Source: Nitrososphaerales archaeon TH526
GTDB taxonomy: Archaea; Thermoproteota; Nitrososphaeria; Nitrososphaerales; Nitrososphaeraceae
DNA length: 5,549 bases
Assembly (NCBI GenBank): GCA_014523665.1
Contig: JAATVR010000239.1
Coordinates: 1 to 5,549 of the forward strand
Reading direction: 5' to 3'
In this document: positions 4,552-5,549 of the stretch, piece by piece
How positions within the stretch are numbered: the first letter of the stretch is position 1
Layout: the number at the start of each line of letters is the position of its first letter
Made by a program: the position numbers and the translations under genes
The notes under the pieces: generated by a model
Database searches by the model: none
The model's input: only the letters and a program-made list of their open reading frames with translations
What the model was told of the DNA's origin: nothing

Positions 4552-4577
4552 TAAATGAGGATAAATAAAGGACCGTC

Positions 4578-4944
4578 TTGTACGATGTTAAATGTATTCG
4601 ACAAAAAGGGAATTCCCAAGAAGAAAAGAATAAGACCGTAATAAGATCATTCATAGATGAAATTTTCAATAAATATGACCTATCATCAGTGGAAAAATAT
4701 TTCGGTAAAGATTCTGTGGAGGGCAGTCCACAGGCAGGAAAGGCCGGTGAAGGGTTTAAACAATTTCTAACTGAATTCTCTAAGGCATTTCCTGATATGC
4801 ATACAACGACAGAACATATCGTTTGCATAAAACGATCTCGTAGTAGTGTTTCTAAAGAGTCTGGGATGCATGAGGCGCTTTACTATCTGGACGGAATTAC
4901 GAAACTAGTGGCACGAACCTGATTATGAAATACCTAGAAGTTAG
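4578..4944 (+). pseudogene. SnoaL-like (ester-cyclase-like) gene, frameshifted and truncated
   Basis: The first frame (TTG at 4578) carries the start of a SnoaL/NTF2-fold protein: SQEEKNKTVIRSFIDEIFNK, DLSSVEKYF, EGFKQFLTEFSKAFPDMH and TTTEHIV. After codon 4827 the family continues in another frame: NDLVVVFLK at 4831-4857. It then returns to the first frame with SGMHEA (4860-4877) and moves again to WHEPDYEIPRS with a stop at 4942. Removing one A from the run at 4829-4832 would join the first two pieces exactly. At least three frame changes are needed, and the usual last strand and helix are absent, so the gene is dead rather than misread once. Intact relatives are about 130-145 residues. The start is uncertain: homologues usually begin at about MSQEE, where this sequence reads NSQEE. 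Confidence 0.82.
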
Positions 4945-4945
4945 A

Positions 4946-4966
4946 AAAAATTTGCGCGCGATTTTT
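4946..4966. repeat. Degenerate GCGCGC palindrome just after the pseudogene
   Basis: AAAAAT (4946-4951) and ATTTTT (4961-4966) flank TTGCGCGCG. Ten of the 12 core positions match TTTGCGCGCAAA. On the plus strand a GC core runs straight into five Ts, so it may end transcription of the dead gene. Confidence 0.45.
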
Positions 4967-5380
4967 GTCCTTGTATTTTCGAGATCATTTGATGCAAACT
5001 TTAAAGATAGATGTATTTATAGATCTTTTTTATAATTTGTTATAGAAGAGGCTTTTGGGTAGTTGGGGCCTTCAAATCACTCAAAATAAAACCTCACTAC
5101 CGAACGTACTAGGACACGGTAGGCAACCAGGTTTAGCTCGATCAAATTCCTGGTCGTCCTACCTCTATCTAATACCCATTTTTATAGTATGTTATGCAAA
5201 GCCATGTAGGATAGTACCCAGTCACAAAATGTTGCGGACAAGTATCAGAATATCATTAGTAATGTGGTTTACTAGGCAAACATATATCCACTATTGTGTT
5301 AGTTCAGGAATTATTGCGCATCAAATATTTATCTCAAACCGACCTAGAAATTTACAACTGATCAATAATAATAATACTAA
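4967..5380. other. Gene-less stretch with a strong hairpin
   Basis: No convincing gene on either strand. A plus-strand frame (5055-5411) starts with TTG, has no family resemblance, no promoter-like spacing that stands out, and low-complexity Asn/Ile content. A minus-strand run of about 32 codons (through 5077-5175) lacks a start. The stretch contains a 12-14 bp hairpin at 5118-5163 and an AT-rich segment at 5010-5045. It could be an unannotated RNA, decayed coding DNA or spacer. Confidence 0.5.
5118..5163. repeat. Two-segment hairpin GGTAGG..ACCAGG / CCTGGT..CCTACC
   Basis: GGTAGG (5118-5123) pairs with CCTACC (5158-5163) and ACCAGG (5126-5131) pairs with CCTGGT (5149-5154). They are separated by CA versus CGT and capped by a 17-base loop. 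All 12 stem pairs are Watson-Crick. The stem is far more GC-rich than its surroundings, which favours a folded RNA or a protein-bound DNA hairpin. It is not a tRNA, since D and anticodon arms are missing. Confidence 0.55.
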
Positions 5381-5403
5381 TTATTTAGGACTAAATAAAA
5401 AAA
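5381..5403 (-). terminator. T-tract with inverted repeat after the minus-strand gene
   Basis: On the minus strand a T7 run (5397-5403) lies about 21 bases beyond the stop at 5424, matching the T-rich terminators of archaea. A perfect inverted repeat, TTATTTAG-GA-CTAAATAA (5381-5398), overlaps it. Confidence 0.5.
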
Positions 5404-5423
5404 GAGTGTAGGCGATTTTGTAA

Positions 5424-5549
5424 TTATTCTTCTTCACTTTCTCCGGCTGATTGTGATCCTGCCAGAGCTACTTCGTTTTCATCGCCTTGCACTTGTGATG
5501 CTTGATTGTCACAGAATACATTGTATGGCAGTTTACCATTTCCACAGGC
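5424..5549 (-). CDS. C-terminal 41 residues of a small acidic protein (runs off right edge)
   Basis: Hand translation of the minus strand from the window edge gives ACGNGKLPYNVFCDNQASQV, then QGDENEVALAGSQ and an acidic end SAGESEEE before a TAA at 5424-5426. Two cysteines (positions 2 and 13 of the fragment) around an N-G-x-L-P-x-N-V motif, then Q-x-x-x-Q-x-Q-G-D-E-N, resemble the C-termini of small exported proteins repeatedly found in Nitrososphaerales (inference from memory). The start and any signal peptide lie outside the window. The frame is uninterrupted over all 41 codons, and a T-rich terminator follows. Confidence 0.75.
   Translation of the reverse strand, partial: ACGNGKLPYNVFCDNQASQVQGDENEVALAGSQSAGESEEE

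Noticed and set aside
4478..4828. Minus-strand frame opposite the SnoaL-like gene
   Set aside because: The plus strand carries clear SnoaL-like segments; the minus frame is a cysteine/serine-rich shadow.
5118..5163. Possible tRNA fragment (T-arm-like CCAGG...CCTGG)
   Set aside because: No D arm, anticodon arm or canonical 7-base T loop (the loop is 17 bases); only a hairpin can be supported.
5055..5411. Plus-strand frame of 118 codons
   Set aside because: TTG start, no family resemblance, Asn/Ile low-complexity end that reads through a terminator-like A run, and it contains the GC-rich hairpin. Kept as non-coding.

Overview
The window looks like a piece of a chromosome from an ammonia-oxidising archaeon of the Nitrososphaeria (Thaumarchaeota), probably an AT-rich soil lineage such as Nitrosocosmicus. 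This lineage call is an inference. It rests on the gene families (small stand-alone winged-helix proteins, a DUF1059 protein, small secreted acidic proteins with a thaumarchaeal flavour, a short zinc ribbon), on start codons sitting about 25-40 bases downstream of archaeal TATA-like boxes with little or no leader, and on intergenic AT richness. No rRNA, tRNA, CRISPR array, transposase or phage gene was seen.

Layout. Positions 1-573 (minus) hold the N-terminal 191 codons of a DUF72 protein that runs off the left edge. Positions 704-1290 (minus) hold a small heat-shock protein with an alpha-crystallin domain, plus an overlapping upstream reading frame that may be its displaced N-terminus. Positions 1291-1618 hold no convincing gene, but contain a strong imperfect hairpin and copies of a GC-core palindrome. 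Positions 1619-2710 (minus) carry a cysteine-containing orphan protein, an FMN-dependent pyridoxamine-5'-phosphate-oxidase-like protein and a DUF1059 protein.

Positions 2830-4453 form the most interesting part: two paralogous 88-residue winged-helix regulators (minus), each facing a divergent small gene on the plus strand. The first faces a signal-peptide protein with an acidic, serine-rich tail. The second faces a previously unlisted 47-residue zinc-ribbon protein, which is followed by a second small secreted protein. The duplication of the regulators includes about 67 bases of upstream DNA with unchanged spacing, so a promoter/operator was copied with the gene.

Positions 4578-4944 (plus) are a decaying SnoaL-like (ester-cyclase-like) pseudogene with at least three frame changes. 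Positions 4945-5423 are largely non-coding and contain a second strong two-segment hairpin. Positions 5424-5549 (minus) are the 3' end of another small acidic protein entering from the right edge.

Across the window a palindrome with the core TTTGCGCGCAAA recurs, mostly at gene ends or in intergenic DNA. It is not explained by any gene. Most genes here look like individually transcribed accessory or stress-type genes rather than one pathway; only the oxidase-like gene and the cysteine-containing orphan look like an operon.
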